The notes: generated by a model not told the origin, from the letters alone. A stretch of DNA of 64,000 nt from Chryseobacterium sp. MYb264 (GCF_035974275.1 NZ_CP142422.1:1240001-1304000); one strand, 5' to 3'; positions 1 to 9,427 are shown, counted from the stretch's first letter. Numbers and translations: made by a program.

Positions 1-420
1 GAGATTGAGCATGAAATTGAACAAAAACACGATCCAAAGAAGGAAAGTTCAGAAAAGGCCGAAGTTATTGATGAAGAAGTTTTTGAAAAAATCAAAGCCT
101 TTATGGAAAAAAATAAGCCCTATAAGGAGCCCGGCTTCAATATATCCAAACTTTCGGCAGCATTGGATATCAACAGCAATTATATCTCGAAAGCCATCCG
201 GCAACATAATTTTACAAATTTTAACAGCTATTTAAATACCTACAGAATCAATTATGTAAAAGAATTAATGAAGGATAGTAACTGGGAAAAGGTAACCCTG
301 ATGTATGTCTATACGGAAGCTGGATTTTCCAATCAGTCTACCTTTAACCGGGTGTTCAAACAGATTGAAAAAATAACACCCTCAGAATATATTCATCTGA
401 AAATAAAAGAAGCCTCATGA
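1..420 (+). CDS. AraC-family transcriptional regulator, C-terminal part (5' end outside window)
   Basis: The frame is open from base 1 and stops at 418-420, so only about 139 C-terminal residues are present and the start lies outside the window. The last ~100 residues form an AraC-type double helix-turn-helix domain. The first helix pair is around NISKLSAALDINSNYISKAI, the connecting segment is around NSYLNTYRINYVKELM, and the second pair runs through YTEAGFSNQSTFNRVFKQ, ending in the typical TPSEYIHLK tail. The segment before it is charged and linker-like (EQKHDPKKESSEKAE). In Flavobacteriia such domains often end long membrane-anchored TPR regulators, but the sensor part is not visible here. 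The ATG at 103 is an internal methionine rather than the likely start. The target is unknown. Confidence 0.88.
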   Translation, partial: EIEHEIEQKHDPKKESSEKAEVIDEEVFEKIKAFMEKNKPYKEPGFNISKLSAALDINSNYISKAIRQHNFTNFNSYLNTYRINYVKELMKDSNWEKVTLMYVYTEAGFSNQSTFNRVFKQIEKITPSEYIHLKIKEAS

Positions 421-886
421 TTGGTGTTTCCACCAGATTATCGTAATAAGATTTAATTATCGGTATTATTTTTAATGCTTTTTTCACATCTTACCTGAAA
501 ATTTGGCGGGCAAATGAAGAACAGGAAGTAAGAGATAAGCAACAAATAGCTTAAAAAAACCTAACGTAAAATTTTAAAACAAGTAAGGATTAAAATTTAA
601 GCATCCTAAAAACAAAACATATTTTATTCTGAGTCATTTTTCCCGGCATCATGTAATCATTAAAAATAATACCACAGACATACCATAACTTAATATTTTA
701 TCCATAACTGTAAATCAATAAAAACCAACCCATTTAATAAAAAAAATACAATCCCAGACCAATGGTTTAACAAAAAATAATATGAATTTTCAGTATAAAT
801 TGTATCCAAGGCATAGTATTTGCAAACTTCCTTGGTATCAAATCTCTCCTAATCAGGAATTACAACAACCTAAAAAGCAAAGTATT
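421..886. other. Intergenic gap without recognised features
   Basis: This AT-rich stretch lies between the AraC-type gene and the next small gene. I see no convincing reading frame, repeat family member or strong hairpin in it. The downstream frame is open from an ATG at 782, so part of this interval could be coding if that start is used. Confidence 0.5.
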
Positions 887-1303
887 ATGAATGTCATGGA
901 TCTTAAGATTAAAAATCTTGTGGAATATAAAAGTCAAATTTTTACTGTTACGGAAATCTTTCAGAGTGATAACAAACAATATTTTGTAAAGATTGAGAGC
1001 GATAATGAAGGTTTTTCAGTTCCTGCAGAGGCGGTGACGCCTATAAAAATCACAGAGGAATGGCTTGAAAAGTTTGGCTTTTCACGAACATACAGCTCAG
1101 ATCTCAGAATAAGATATGAGAGACCTGAAATATTTATTAAATATGATATTGACTTAAGCTCCAATAAAATCGTGGAAGGGCTTAAAATTTACGGAAACAA
1201 TATAAAATGTAAATATATCCATGAATTTCAGAATATTTTCCGATCTCTTTTTGGAAAAGAAGCAGCACAAAACAACTATTTTCTGATTGCCACCGAATCT
1301 TAA
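887..1303 (+). CDS. Small hypothetical protein (about 138 residues)
   Basis: I do not recognise a named family. The product has no signal peptide or membrane segment and looks cytoplasmic. The N-terminal half reads like a small beta-rich unit (VEYKSQIFTVTEIF, then FVKIESDNEGFSVPAEAVTPIKITEEWLEKFGF). The segment 'P-I-x-I-T-E-E-W-L-x-K-F-G-F' recalls short uncharacterised Bacteroidota proteins often found near mobile DNA, and this is from memory. The frame is also open from an ATG at 782. The extra 35 residues (KLYPRHSICKLPWYQI) look unlike the rest, so I prefer the ATG at 887, with 896 as an alternative. A strong terminator follows 27 bases after the stop, which supports a real monocistronic gene. 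Confidence 0.6.
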   Translation: MNVMDLKIKNLVEYKSQIFTVTEIFQSDNKQYFVKIESDNEGFSVPAEAVTPIKITEEWLEKFGFSRTYSSDLRIRYERPEIFIKYDIDLSSNKIVEGLKIYGNNIKCKYIHEFQNIFRSLFGKEAAQNNYFLIATES

Positions 1304-1329
1304 CTATACTATATTTCAATTAAAAGAAA

Positions 1330-1362
1330 GGCTATCCAGTATTTTGGATAGCCTCTTTTTTG
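1330..1362 (+). terminator. Rho-independent terminator of the hypothetical gene
   Basis: A perfect 8-bp stem (GGCTATCC ... GGATAGCC) with an 8-base loop is followed by TCTTTTTT. It lies 27 bases after the preceding stop codon. Confidence 0.85.
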
Positions 1363-1405
1363 GATGTCAGACTCCAATGAGGCAACCGTGAAGGTTTTTC
1401 GGATC

Positions 1406-1726
1406 AAGTACAAAAGTTGGGGACTAGGCAAAAAAGTTCAGATAATGTAAGATGAAATTTTTTGCGCTCGCAGATTTTGCTAATGATGCAGATCCTTTTC
1501 CTTACACTTTAAATATTGAACACAAAGCCACCCCAAGTTTTTTGACAATTCCCGCTTTAAGATTCACAAAGCCGTTCTATTGATAAAAGATCTCGAAGAT
1601 TAAGCAAAAAATACCAGCAGCAGCACCTGTAAAAATCTGTGCGATTTGTGGGAAATAAAAATATTCGTGCATTCGTGGCAAAAAATACATCTAAACAATT
1701 TCTCCCCAAGTTTTGAAACTGATCCG
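1406..1726. repeat. Left copy of a ~320-bp dispersed repeat (partner at 60249-60567)
   Basis: This noncoding stretch aligns in the same orientation with 60249-60567. By eye, roughly 80-85% of positions match over the full length. Shared landmarks include TTTTCCTTACACTTTA, ATTGAACACAAAGCC, AAGCCGTTCTATTGATAAAA and the terminal block CATCTAAACAATTTCTCCC. The reverse complement of GCCACGAATGCACGAATATT lies at 1660-1680, which ties it to the other repeat family of the window. An 85-codon open frame across it (1646-1903) is not credible as a gene. Confidence 0.8.
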
Positions 1727-2114
1727 GTTTTTCACAACCGGTTCTTCCTGAGGTTTAATGAGTGCCAATGCACAACTTGGGTAGCCGGGAAAAAGCGCCG
1801 ACAATCTGAAAATAATAAAATGATCTCTTATTTTCCGAAGCTTCAATCTGAAATCCGGCACTTTAAATCAGCGGAAAATTTTGGGATCGGACAAAAGGTT
1901 TAGATCGTTTGAAAATTAAAACTTCATTTTTATACCATTTTATCTTTGAAATTTCCTTTAAATTATTCAACTCCTGCGGGGTTATAACATCATTGAATAC
2001 GTATTCATCGGGGTTTCACCCGACGCTCCTGATATTTATAGCCTCTTCGGGGTTTTGTTAAGGTAAATTCAAAAAGAAAACAATATTATTCTCAACTTTT
2101 GTAACTCCCCCCGT
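1727..2114. other. Intergenic stretch with a small GC-richer hairpin block
   Basis: No gene is seen. At 2008-2023 there is a small hairpin (TCGGG ... CCCGA) inside a locally GC-richer segment with two CGGGGTT words. It looks like a decayed repeat or gene remnant, but I cannot identify its source. Confidence 0.4.
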
Positions 2115-3362
2115 TTAATGTTCATGCTCACCAGAATTAACTAATTTTGCATTCACAAAGAATGCTCCTTTTACCACAATTTTAGCGTTCGAAGGAATTT
2201 CAACGAGTGACGTAATAGCCGTATAGCCCATATCCGAAGCTCCTTTTACGATTTCAATTTTTTCAAAAGCCATCGTTTTTTGTTGATTTTCAGACTTTCC
2301 TCCTTGTTTACTTTCATTACCTACCTTTTCATGTTCGTCAGGTTTTTTATCCGACTGAACAAAAACATAATATTTCCCGTCCGCCTCAACAATGGCTTCA
2401 TCAGGAATAGCAGGGGTACTGCTCTTATCGAGACTAACGATTCCGGTGATATTCATTCCGTCGATAAGGCCTGTTTTATTTCCTATCACATTGGCGTGAA
2501 CAGAAATGGTCTTGCTTTCATTTTCAAAAGTAGAGCCTACACTATAGACCGTCGCATCATATTCTGTTTCAGGATTATTGGTCAGTTTAAAATGAACAAC
2601 CTGGCCGATTCTCATTTTAGATAAATCTTTTTCAAAAACCTGCAGATCGAGATGGATTGAATGGTTATCAATAATTTCCAAAACCGGTGCTGAAATATCG
2701 ACATAACTTCCGATCTGTGCATGAATAGTGCTGATCGTTCCGCTGATTGGCGCCGTAATAACCAATCCTGATTTTAAATTCCTGTTATTGACTGTTTCCG
2801 GGCTGATTCCCATCATCTGAAGCTGACGTTTCAGAGAGGCTTTTTGGGTTCTCAGAGTTTTCAGCTCCGCATCAGCACTTTGAAGATTCTTTTTGGCTCC
2901 CGCATCGTTATCAAAGAGTTCTTTCTGTCTTCTGAATTCCTGCTCAGCAAAAGAGATCCGGCTGTTAACCGTTAGATATTGTTCCTGCAGCTGAATATAT
3001 TCTGGATTGCTGATGGTTGCCAGCACCTCCCCCTTTTTCACAAAATCCCCAATCTGGAAATTAATTGTTCTAATCACTCCGCCATATAGAGAAGTTACGA
3101 TTGCTTTTCTATTATTCGGAACCCGCAGCAAACCATTGGCCTTCACCGTTGAAGTCAGCTCCTTCATTACAATAGCTCCTAAAGTTACACCGACAGATTT
3201 CATTTGGTCTTGCGTCAGCTCCGCAATGGTCTGAGGGTTTTCTTCGTGATCCTCTTCCGTTTTAACTTCCCCCTGAGCTTCTGCTGTGGCAACTTTTTCC
3301 CCACAACTAACGGCAAAGAGTGTGACCAAAACTAAGGAGAAGATTTTATATTTGATTTTCAT
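2115..3362 (-). CDS. RND efflux periplasmic adaptor (membrane fusion) lipoprotein
   Basis: This is a 415-residue adaptor that would link an inner-membrane RND pump to its outer-membrane channel for metal-ion export. The N-terminus MKIKYKIFSLVLVTLFAVSCG is a lipoprotein signal with a lipobox cysteine. A barrel-sandwich hybrid half follows (around GGVIRTINFQIGDFVKKGEV), then an alpha-hairpin rich in Glu/Gln/Lys, the second half-motif (APISGTISTIHAQIGSYVD) and a beta-barrel domain. The C-terminus ends in GEHEH and a loop carries PDEHEKVGNES, so possible metal-binding histidines are present. The frame is open to 3404, but that extension overlaps the pump gene. The ATG at 3362 gives the lipoprotein signal directly and leaves a one-base gap after the pump stop. 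It is the last gene of the pump operon. Confidence 0.9.
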   Translation of the reverse strand: MKIKYKIFSLVLVTLFAVSCGEKVATAEAQGEVKTEEDHEENPQTIAELTQDQMKSVGVTLGAIVMKELTSTVKANGLLRVPNNRKAIVTSLYGGVIRTINFQIGDFVKKGEVLATISNPEYIQLQEQYLTVNSRISFAEQEFRRQKELFDNDAGAKKNLQSADAELKTLRTQKASLKRQLQMMGISPETVNNRNLKSGLVITAPISGTISTIHAQIGSYVDISAPVLEIIDNHSIHLDLQVFEKDLSKMRIGQVVHFKLTNNPETEYDATVYSVGSTFENESKTISVHANVIGNKTGLIDGMNITGIVSLDKSSTPAIPDEAIVEADGKYYVFVQSDKKPDEHEKVGNESKQGGKSENQQKTMAFEKIEIVKGASDMGYTAITSLVEIPSNAKIVVKGAFFVNAKLVNSGEHEH

Positions 3363-3363
3363 T

Positions 3364-6300
3364 TTATTGATTGATAATTGAATTAATAGTAATAACAGAT
3401 TCATTAACCTGCTGAATAGACTGCAGGTATTTCAACTGAATATCGGTTGCTGTCTGTAAGGCAAAAAGATATTCCACATAAGAAATTTCTCCTGTTTTAT
3501 ATCCTAGTTGTCCGGCTTTTGTAATTTTCTCGACATTCGGAATTGCCTGATTGAGATAATATTCATATTGATTTAAATTCTGCCTGTATTGCTGTAAGGT
3601 ATTTCCCAATGCCGTTTCCAATTGTTTTTGCTGAAATTTCGCATTCGATTCCGCCGCCTGTTTTAAATAATCCCATGACTTTATTCTTGCTTTTGTCGCC
3701 CCAAAGGTCAAAGGGATTGAAACACCGACTGTCGCCGAGTGAAAACGATTCCCTCCGTTGAAATACTGCTCCATTCCGTTGACTGTCTGAAAACCAATCA
3801 GAGACTGATTGGTATAACCTAGGCTAAACTCAGGAAGACCCAGGGATTTTTCGACATTTTTATTCTTTTCGGCAATTTCCATTTCCTGATAAAAAATCTT
3901 CACTGAAGGATGTCGGGCAACTGAAGAACTATCCAAAACATCATACACTTTCAACAGCTGATAGTTTTCGACAAACGGAACGGAGAGATCTTCTGTTGTA
4001 TTTAAAATATTCTTCAATTTTTTGTACGCATTTGTCAAATACACTTCGTTCTGTTTCAGTAATAAATTAATTTCACCTTTCTGCGTTTCTGCAGTATTAA
4101 TTTCAATTTTCTTAACATCGCCGGCTTTAAATCTTACCGTTGCAATTCTGATAAAATCGTTATATAAACTATCCAGATTCTTCAATTTCGATTGATTATA
4201 CTGCAGATATTCAATTTGATCATAATAGGTCCTGACCTGCTTGATAAGCTCATTTTCGGAAACCTCCCTGTTGATCTGCTTTCCTTTAATTTCCTCCCCT
4301 ATTAATTCTTTTTTTGCCTTAAATAACGTCGGAAACGGAATGGTTTGAGAGATAGAAAAAGACTGATCAAACTTCTTGGAATTATATTGTCCCAACTGAG
4401 CATCTACATTCATTTTTGGAAGTTCTTTTGCCGTAGGCTTTAAAGCTTCAGCAGATTGAATCTCCCAATCTTTGGACTTCAGCAGATCACTGTTTTTTAA
4501 AGCTATCTGAATAGCCTGCTCAACCGTCAAGACATTCCCCTCCTGGGCTTTAAAGGTTTGTCCGCACAATAAAAAGCCCGAAATGAGAACGGTAACCAAA
4601 GGCTTTGATCGTATCTTTTTAAAATTAATATCAGAATTAAAAATAATATACAGCATAGGCAACACAAATAGGGTCAGGAAAGTAGCCGTTACCAGACCTC
4701 CGATAACAACGGTCGCTAAAGGCTTTTGAACTTCCGCGCCCGCTCCTGTGGAAACTGCCATTGGTAAAAACCCGAGGGAAGCCACTGTCGCGGTCATTAA
4801 AACAGGCCTTAACCGTGTTTTCGTACCTTCCATGACCCGCTTTAAAATATTGTTTTCGCCTTCTTTTTCTAATTGATTAAAAGTACCGATCAAAACAATT
4901 CCGTTTAAAACAGCAACACCAAATAAGGCGATAAAACCTATTCCTGCGCTAATACTGAAAGGCATATCTCTCGACAGTAAAGCAAAAACTCCCCCGATCG
5001 CACTCATCGGAATAGCCGTAAAAATCAATGCGGCCTGCTTCAGCGAATGGAACGTAAAATACAACAACATGAAAATCAACATTAATGAAACCGGCACAGC
5101 AATCGTTAGGCGTTCACTTGCAGCTTTCAAATTTTCAAACTGCCCACCGTAGGTGAAATAGTAACCTGAAGGTAATTTTATTTTCTGATCCAATTTTTGC
5201 TGAATCTCTTCAACAACACTTTGAACATCCCGATCTTTTATATTAAAACCGATCACAATTCTCCGTTTTCCTGCTTCACGACTGATCTGAGCCGGGCCAA
5301 GCTTATAACTGATATTCGCCACCTGAGCTAGTGGAATCTGCGCTCCGGAATTCGTCGCAATCATCAGATTATTCACATCATCAATATTCGTTCTGTGAAG
5401 ACTGTCGAGACGAACCACTAAGTCAAACCGCCTTTCATTTTCAAATACCTGACCGGCAGATTGTCCTGCAAAGGCTGTGCTTACAGCACTATTCACCTCT
5501 TCGATATCCAAACCGTAATTGGCCATTCTTATCCGGTCGTACTCCACGTTGATTTGCGGGAGCCCACTTACACGCTCAATTTGTGGAGAAGTAACACCTT
5601 GTACCGACTGAATAATTTTTGCCGTTTTGTCTGCATAGATGCTTAAGGAATCCAGATTTTCACCAAATATTTTCACGGCAACATCCTGACGTATCCCGGT
5701 CATCAGTTCATTAAAACGCATTTGGATGGGTTGGTTTTTCTCAAAGAAAACTCCGGGAATCGTTTCTAATTTTTCGGAAATCTCATCCGCTAATGCTTCA
5801 TAGGATTTTTTTATTTTCCATTCTTTCTGAGGTTTTAAAACAACAATAAGATCGGTTGCTTCAGGCGGCATTGGGTCAGTCGGAACTTCGGCAGCCCCGG
5901 TTTTTCCCACAACCATTTTAACCTCGTCAAACTGTTTAATAATTCTGGAAGCCTGCATCGACGTTTCAATACTTTGGCTTAAAGAACTCCCCTGGGGAAG
6001 AATACAGTGAAAAGCATAATCCCCTTCCTGTAACTGAGGAATAAATTCACCTCCCATTCTTCCGAATATCCAGGCAGCAACGACAAATAAAGCCACTGTT
6101 CCGCCAACCAGTCCGTATTTTATTTTCAAGGCTTTTTCCAGTAAAGGCTGGTAGATTTTCTGAAGTCTATTCATCATCTTATCCGAAAAGTTTTCTTTGT
6201 TTAAGGGCTTTTTAGATAAAAGTAACGCAGTCATCATTGGAATATAGGTTAATGATAAAATTAACGCTCCCAAAATAGCGAACCCAACCGTTTTTGCCAT

Positions 6301-7728
6301 TGGCGTAAACATTTTTCCTTCAACACCCACTAAGGTCAAAATGGGAATATAAACGATTAAGATGATAATTTCTCCGAAAGCTGCACTGCTTCTGATTTTT
6401 GATGCCGAAATAAAGACCTCCTCATCCATTTCAGATTGAGTGAGGATTGTATTGGTTTTTCTTAGTCCTAAATGATGCAGTGTCGCCTCAACAATAATTA
6501 CCGCACCGTCGACAATAAGCCCAAAATCAATAGCGCCAAGACTCATTAAATTGGCACTAACACCGAACACATTCATCATTCCCAAAGCAAACAAAAGGGA
6601 TAACGGTATGGCCGAAGCCACAATTAATCCCGCTCTAAAATTTCCAAGGAAAAGAACCAATACGAAAATGACAATCAGAGCCCCTTCAATTAAGTTATTT
6701 TCAACCGTTTTTATGGCTCTTCCCACCAAATCCGTGCGGTCTAAAAACGGTTCAATAACCACATTATTCGGAAGCGATTTCTGAATGGTAGGAATCTTAT
6801 CTTTAATCCGTTGAACGACTTCATTGCTATTCGCTCCTTTCAACATCATAACAACACCGCCAACAGCATCAACTTCACCATTATACGTTAAAGCTCCGTA
6901 GCGGACGGCATGTCCAAGACCAACATTAGCCACATCTTTAATAAAAATCGGAACACTTCCCGTTTCATTTTTTACCGCAATATTTTTGATATCATCAATA
7001 GAAGTGACAATCCCGATTCCACGAATGAAGTAAGCATTAGGTTTTTTATCAATATAAGCTCCGCCCGTATTTTGATTATTTTTTTCTAAAGCTGTGAAAA
7101 TATCTGTAATACTGACTCCCATTGCTTTCAGACGGCTCGGATCGATGGCAACTTCATATTGTTTCAATTCGCCTCCAAAACTGTTTATTTCTGCAACGCC
7201 GGGAGTTCCGTTGAGTTGCCGGCGGACGATCCAGTCCTGCATGGTTCTCAGTTCTTTACTGCTGTATTTTTTCTCACTTCCTTTTTTCGGATGGAGAATA
7301 TACTGGTAGACTTCCCCTAAACCTGTACTTACAGGAGCCATTTCAGGGGTACCCACCCCTTTTGGAATTTCTTCGGAAGCCTGTTTCAGCTGTTCACTGA
7401 TTAATTGACGGGCAAAATAAATATCTACACTTTCTTTAAAAACCACGGTAATTACAGAAAGTCCGAATCGTGAGATACTTCTCGTTTCTTCGATATCAGG
7501 AACATTCGCAATACTCTGTTCAATGGGAAATGTAACTAACTGTTCCACTTCCTGCCCTGCTAAAGTGGGGCAAACAGTAATAATTTGTACCTGATTATTA
7601 GTGATGTCAGGTACGGCATCAACCGGTAGTCTGGACGCACTCGCTATACCCCAGACAATTAACATCAAGGTCATTATACCAATGACAATTTTATTCCTGA
7701 TGCTGAATTTTATGATTTTATCGAGCAT
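3364..7728 (-). CDS. CzcA-type heavy-metal RND pump fused to a TolC-like outer membrane factor
   Basis: The 1454-residue product combines two proteins of a tripartite metal exporter. Residues ~1-1035 are an HME-RND transporter, with a first membrane helix at the N-terminus, two large periplasmic loops and conserved segments such as NNLIEGALIVIFVLVLFLGN and LFGVAVLNGIVLIG. The proton-relay signature DFGLIVDGAVIIVE places D401, D407 and E414 in the CzcA pattern (Zn/Co/Cd class) rather than the CusA pattern. From ~1045 a second secretory segment (LVTVLISGFLLCGQTFKAQ) leads into an outer-membrane efflux protein domain of ~400 residues, with repeated coiled-coil helices (QAIQIALKNSDLLKSKDWE, later YNQSKLKNLDSLYNDFIRI). 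Such fusions occur in Flavobacteriia. The likely ions are divalent cations, although substrate is not decided by sequence alone. The adaptor gene follows after one base. Confidence 0.93.
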   Translation of the reverse strand: MLDKIIKFSIRNKIVIGIMTLMLIVWGIASASRLPVDAVPDITNNQVQIITVCPTLAGQEVEQLVTFPIEQSIANVPDIEETRSISRFGLSVITVVFKESVDIYFARQLISEQLKQASEEIPKGVGTPEMAPVSTGLGEVYQYILHPKKGSEKKYSSKELRTMQDWIVRRQLNGTPGVAEINSFGGELKQYEVAIDPSRLKAMGVSITDIFTALEKNNQNTGGAYIDKKPNAYFIRGIGIVTSIDDIKNIAVKNETGSVPIFIKDVANVGLGHAVRYGALTYNGEVDAVGGVVMMLKGANSNEVVQRIKDKIPTIQKSLPNNVVIEPFLDRTDLVGRAIKTVENNLIEGALIVIFVLVLFLGNFRAGLIVASAIPLSLLFALGMMNVFGVSANLMSLGAIDFGLIVDGAVIIVEATLHHLGLRKTNTILTQSEMDEEVFISASKIRSSAAFGEIIILIVYIPILTLVGVEGKMFTPMAKTVGFAILGALILSLTYIPMMTALLLSKKPLNKENFSDKMMNRLQKIYQPLLEKALKIKYGLVGGTVALFVVAAWIFGRMGGEFIPQLQEGDYAFHCILPQGSSLSQSIETSMQASRIIKQFDEVKMVVGKTGAAEVPTDPMPPEATDLIVVLKPQKEWKIKKSYEALADEISEKLETIPGVFFEKNQPIQMRFNELMTGIRQDVAVKIFGENLDSLSIYADKTAKIIQSVQGVTSPQIERVSGLPQINVEYDRIRMANYGLDIEEVNSAVSTAFAGQSAGQVFENERRFDLVVRLDSLHRTNIDDVNNLMIATNSGAQIPLAQVANISYKLGPAQISREAGKRRIVIGFNIKDRDVQSVVEEIQQKLDQKIKLPSGYYFTYGGQFENLKAASERLTIAVPVSLMLIFMLLYFTFHSLKQAALIFTAIPMSAIGGVFALLSRDMPFSISAGIGFIALFGVAVLNGIVLIGTFNQLEKEGENNILKRVMEGTKTRLRPVLMTATVASLGFLPMAVSTGAGAEVQKPLATVVIGGLVTATFLTLFVLPMLYIIFNSDINFKKIRSKPLVTVLISGFLLCGQTFKAQEGNVLTVEQAIQIALKNSDLLKSKDWEIQSAEALKPTAKELPKMNVDAQLGQYNSKKFDQSFSISQTIPFPTLFKAKKELIGEEIKGKQINREVSENELIKQVRTYYDQIEYLQYNQSKLKNLDSLYNDFIRIATVRFKAGDVKKIEINTAETQKGEINLLLKQNEVYLTNAYKKLKNILNTTEDLSVPFVENYQLLKVYDVLDSSSVARHPSVKIFYQEMEIAEKNKNVEKSLGLPEFSLGYTNQSLIGFQTVNGMEQYFNGGNRFHSATVGVSIPLTFGATKARIKSWDYLKQAAESNAKFQQKQLETALGNTLQQYRQNLNQYEYYLNQAIPNVEKITKAGQLGYKTGEISYVEYLFALQTATDIQLKYLQSIQQVNESVITINSIINQ

Positions 7729-7806
7729 TAGATTTAATTTTTATTGAAAATCGATCTTCTTCCGTCAAAAGAGGAATGAAGAGCATCGAAAATGAACAGA
7801 AATCCC

Positions 7807-7821
7807 TGCAACGATGTTGCA
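7807..7821. promoter_or_regulatory. Perfect inverted repeat upstream of the RND pump gene
   Basis: TGCAACGATGTTGCA is a perfect 6+3+6 palindrome. It lies 79 bases before the pump start and 57 bases after the stop of the upstream small gene. It could be an operator for a metal-responsive regulator, but none is encoded nearby. Function is inferred only from symmetry and position. Confidence 0.35.
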
Positions 7822-7877
7822 AAGTTTCCACGACACATTCATGAAAGACACCGGTCCTTCATGGATATCAATACCAA

Positions 7878-8204
7878 TTAAATTTTGGGCGGTTGCCAGA
7901 TCTGATCGTATACCAAATAGGCGAAATCATTTTTCTGAAAAAGAATTTTTTTTGAATAATAGCTGTTAATTTGTTCCGGAAAAGAAATCACAGGTTCGGT
8001 TTTAAAAGAAGCTACCGTAATCTGGCAACAATTGCATGAACATAGTGGAGAACAGAGATCGGTCTTATCTTTCGAATGATGATCGGTCTGGAAAGTGACC
8101 TGCAAAACCTCATTGATACCCGGAGACTGTGCATCAACATCACCACATGGCAGTAATGACAACACCAAAAAATAAATTGTAAGCAATAGTCTCAAAATGT
8201 TCAC
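7878..8204 (-). CDS. DUF6660-like small exported protein linked to metal efflux
   Basis: This 108-residue protein has an N-terminal secretion signal (ILRLLLTIYFLVLSLLPCGDVDA) and a mid-protein cysteine cluster, CSPLCSCNCC, preceded by TDHHSKDKTD. A His-rich segment followed by a Cys cluster in a short exported protein just upstream of a CzcA/CusA-type pump matches the DUF6660 arrangement in Bacteroidota. A role in metal sensing or capture is suggested by composition and context, not shown. The start codon appears to be GTG at 8204, because no ATG exists before the signal peptide and an ATG two bases earlier hits an immediate stop. It precedes the pump operon by 149 bases. Confidence 0.78.
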   Translation of the reverse strand: MNILRLLLTIYFLVLSLLPCGDVDAQSPGINEVLQVTFQTDHHSKDKTDLCSPLCSCNCCQITVASFKTEPVISFPEQINSYYSKKILFQKNDFAYLVYDQIWQPPKI

Positions 8205-8208
8205 ATTG

Positions 8209-8216
8209 CAAATTTA
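8209..8216 (-). promoter_or_regulatory. Candidate -7 box TAAATTTG just upstream of the DUF6660-like gene
   Basis: TAAATTTG on the minus strand fits the Bacteroidota -7 consensus TAnnTTTG exactly. It ends only four bases before the GTG start, so transcription would begin at or next to the start codon. No clear -33 TTG is visible. Confidence 0.35.
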
Positions 8217-8410
8217 TGTAATTTCTGGATAAAAAGCAGATTTAAAATGATAATTCAGATCACGTCAATAATAATTCGACTTAAAATACCTTCCGCTTTT
8301 ACGGTCTTTTATAAGTGAAATCGAAGATTATCTACTTTCAGTCGATGAATGATATTTCGCCGGAGTCAAACTGCTTGGTGAGCCTTACAGCGAACAGTTG
8401 TAAATTAGCA

Positions 8411-8780
8411 ACGAATGCACGAATATTTTTATTTCCCAGAGATCGCAGACTTTCACAGGTGCTGCTCTCTTTGTTGGTTTTTCGCAAAGACGCAAAGATA
8501 TTTTTTAATACTCTATGTTTTTAAGGCACAAGGATTTTATCGAAGATAAAATTGAGGGCTGCATCGTATGGCCACGAATGCACGAATTTTTATTTCCCAG
8601 AGATCGCAGACTTTCACAGGTGCTGCTGTCTTTGTTGGTTTTTCGCAAAGACGCAAAGATATTTTTTAATACTCTATGTTTTTAAGGCGCAAGGATTTTA
8701 TCCAAGATAAAATTGAACGCTGCATCGTATGGCCACGAATGCACGAATATTTTTATTTCCCAGAGATCGCACAGATTTAG
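8411..8780. repeat. Tandem dispersed repeat, two full ~162-bp units plus a partial third
   Basis: Units begin at 8411, 8574 and 8735 with ACGAATGCACGAAT. Each runs through a TTGGTTTTTCGCAAAGACGC block, a TTTTTAATACTCTATG block and a short hairpin (ATTTTATC ... GATAAAAT) before returning to the core. The first two units are nearly identical. The same family occurs at 10064-10273, 42786-43078 and 57403-57590. A 69-codon frame across it is fortuitous. Confidence 0.88.
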
Positions 8781-8797
8781 AACATATCAGTAGAAAA

Positions 8798-9427
8798 TCA
8801 AAGATTTTCATAAGTCAGTGAAGTCATAAAAGAAATGGCCTTTTTGATCTGATCCCTCCCTTCCGAAGTTGTTAAATTAATACCACAAAATGTATCGCCA
8901 TTTACCGAAGAATACATATTAAGATAATAAAGCCCCGCTACCATAATCGCCATTACCGAACGAAACTCCTCGGCATGTTCACCAAAATGAGGGTCTGCAA
9001 TATTTTTAAAGATATATTCTCCGTTAGCCTCCTGAGTATCTGTCATTTTCCTCAAGGCTTTGCGGGATTCCGCAAGTCTCCAGAGCAGAAGCTTTTGTGC
9101 ATCTTTGTTGCTGAAAACATATTCATACTGCATCTGTAGCATCCCTTCAATAATTTTTCTTCCGCCATCATCCACGTCGGGCATCACTTTGTCGGCCGTT
9201 ACATTGCTCCAGTAGTCCTGAGAACGGATATACTCATCCAAAAGGCCATCCATCCCTCCAAAATAAGTATAGATCATCTTCTTATCCACGCCCGCTGTGG
9301 CGGCAATATGATTGATCTTTAAAGCGGCATATCCTTTGGTCTTGAGAATTTTTCCTACTGCATCCAAAAATTTCTTTTTACTTCTTTCCTTATTACGGAT
9401 GTTGCCCGCGGCCGATTTTCTTTCCAT
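8798..9427 (-). CDS. TetR-family transcriptional regulator
   Basis: This is a cytoplasmic repressor-type protein of about 209 residues. The N-terminal TetR helix-turn-helix is clear: SKKKFLDAVGKILKTKGYAA, then LKINHIAATAGVDKKMIYTYFGGMDGLLDEYI. The rest is the helical ligand/dimer domain. The frame is open to 9478, but the ATG at 9427 gives the usual spacing to the HTH and lies 13-20 bases after a near-consensus -7 box (9446-9453, TAAACTTG on the minus strand). A perfect 18-bp palindrome sits at 9473-9490 and probably is its own operator. The opposite side of that operator carries a promoter-like box but no protein gene, so its normal target may have been lost or may be non-coding. The inducer is unknown. 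Confidence 0.9.
   Translation of the reverse strand: MERKSAAGNIRNKERSKKKFLDAVGKILKTKGYAALKINHIAATAGVDKKMIYTYFGGMDGLLDEYIRSQDYWSNVTADKVMPDVDDGGRKIIEGMLQMQYEYVFSNKDAQKLLLWRLAESRKALRKMTDTQEANGEYIFKNIADPHFGEHAEEFRSVMAIMVAGLYYLNMYSSVNGDTFCGINLTTSEGRDQIKKAISFMTSLTYENL

Noticed and set aside
1646..1903. 85-codon rightward frame
   Set aside because: It starts inside the 320-bp repeat, has no recognisable domain, and the matching repeat at 60249-60567 does not keep the frame.
3364..7728. Pump and channel as two genes joined by a sequencing error
   Set aside because: The junction keeps frame with a well-formed second signal-like segment, and the same fusion type is known in Flavobacteriia. I keep it as one gene.
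8315..8524. Rightward 69-codon frame after the DUF6660-like gene
   Set aside because: It runs through the first unit of the dispersed repeat, and its C-terminal peptide recurs in the frame at 57285-57521 because the repeat recurs. It has no domain and no promoter.
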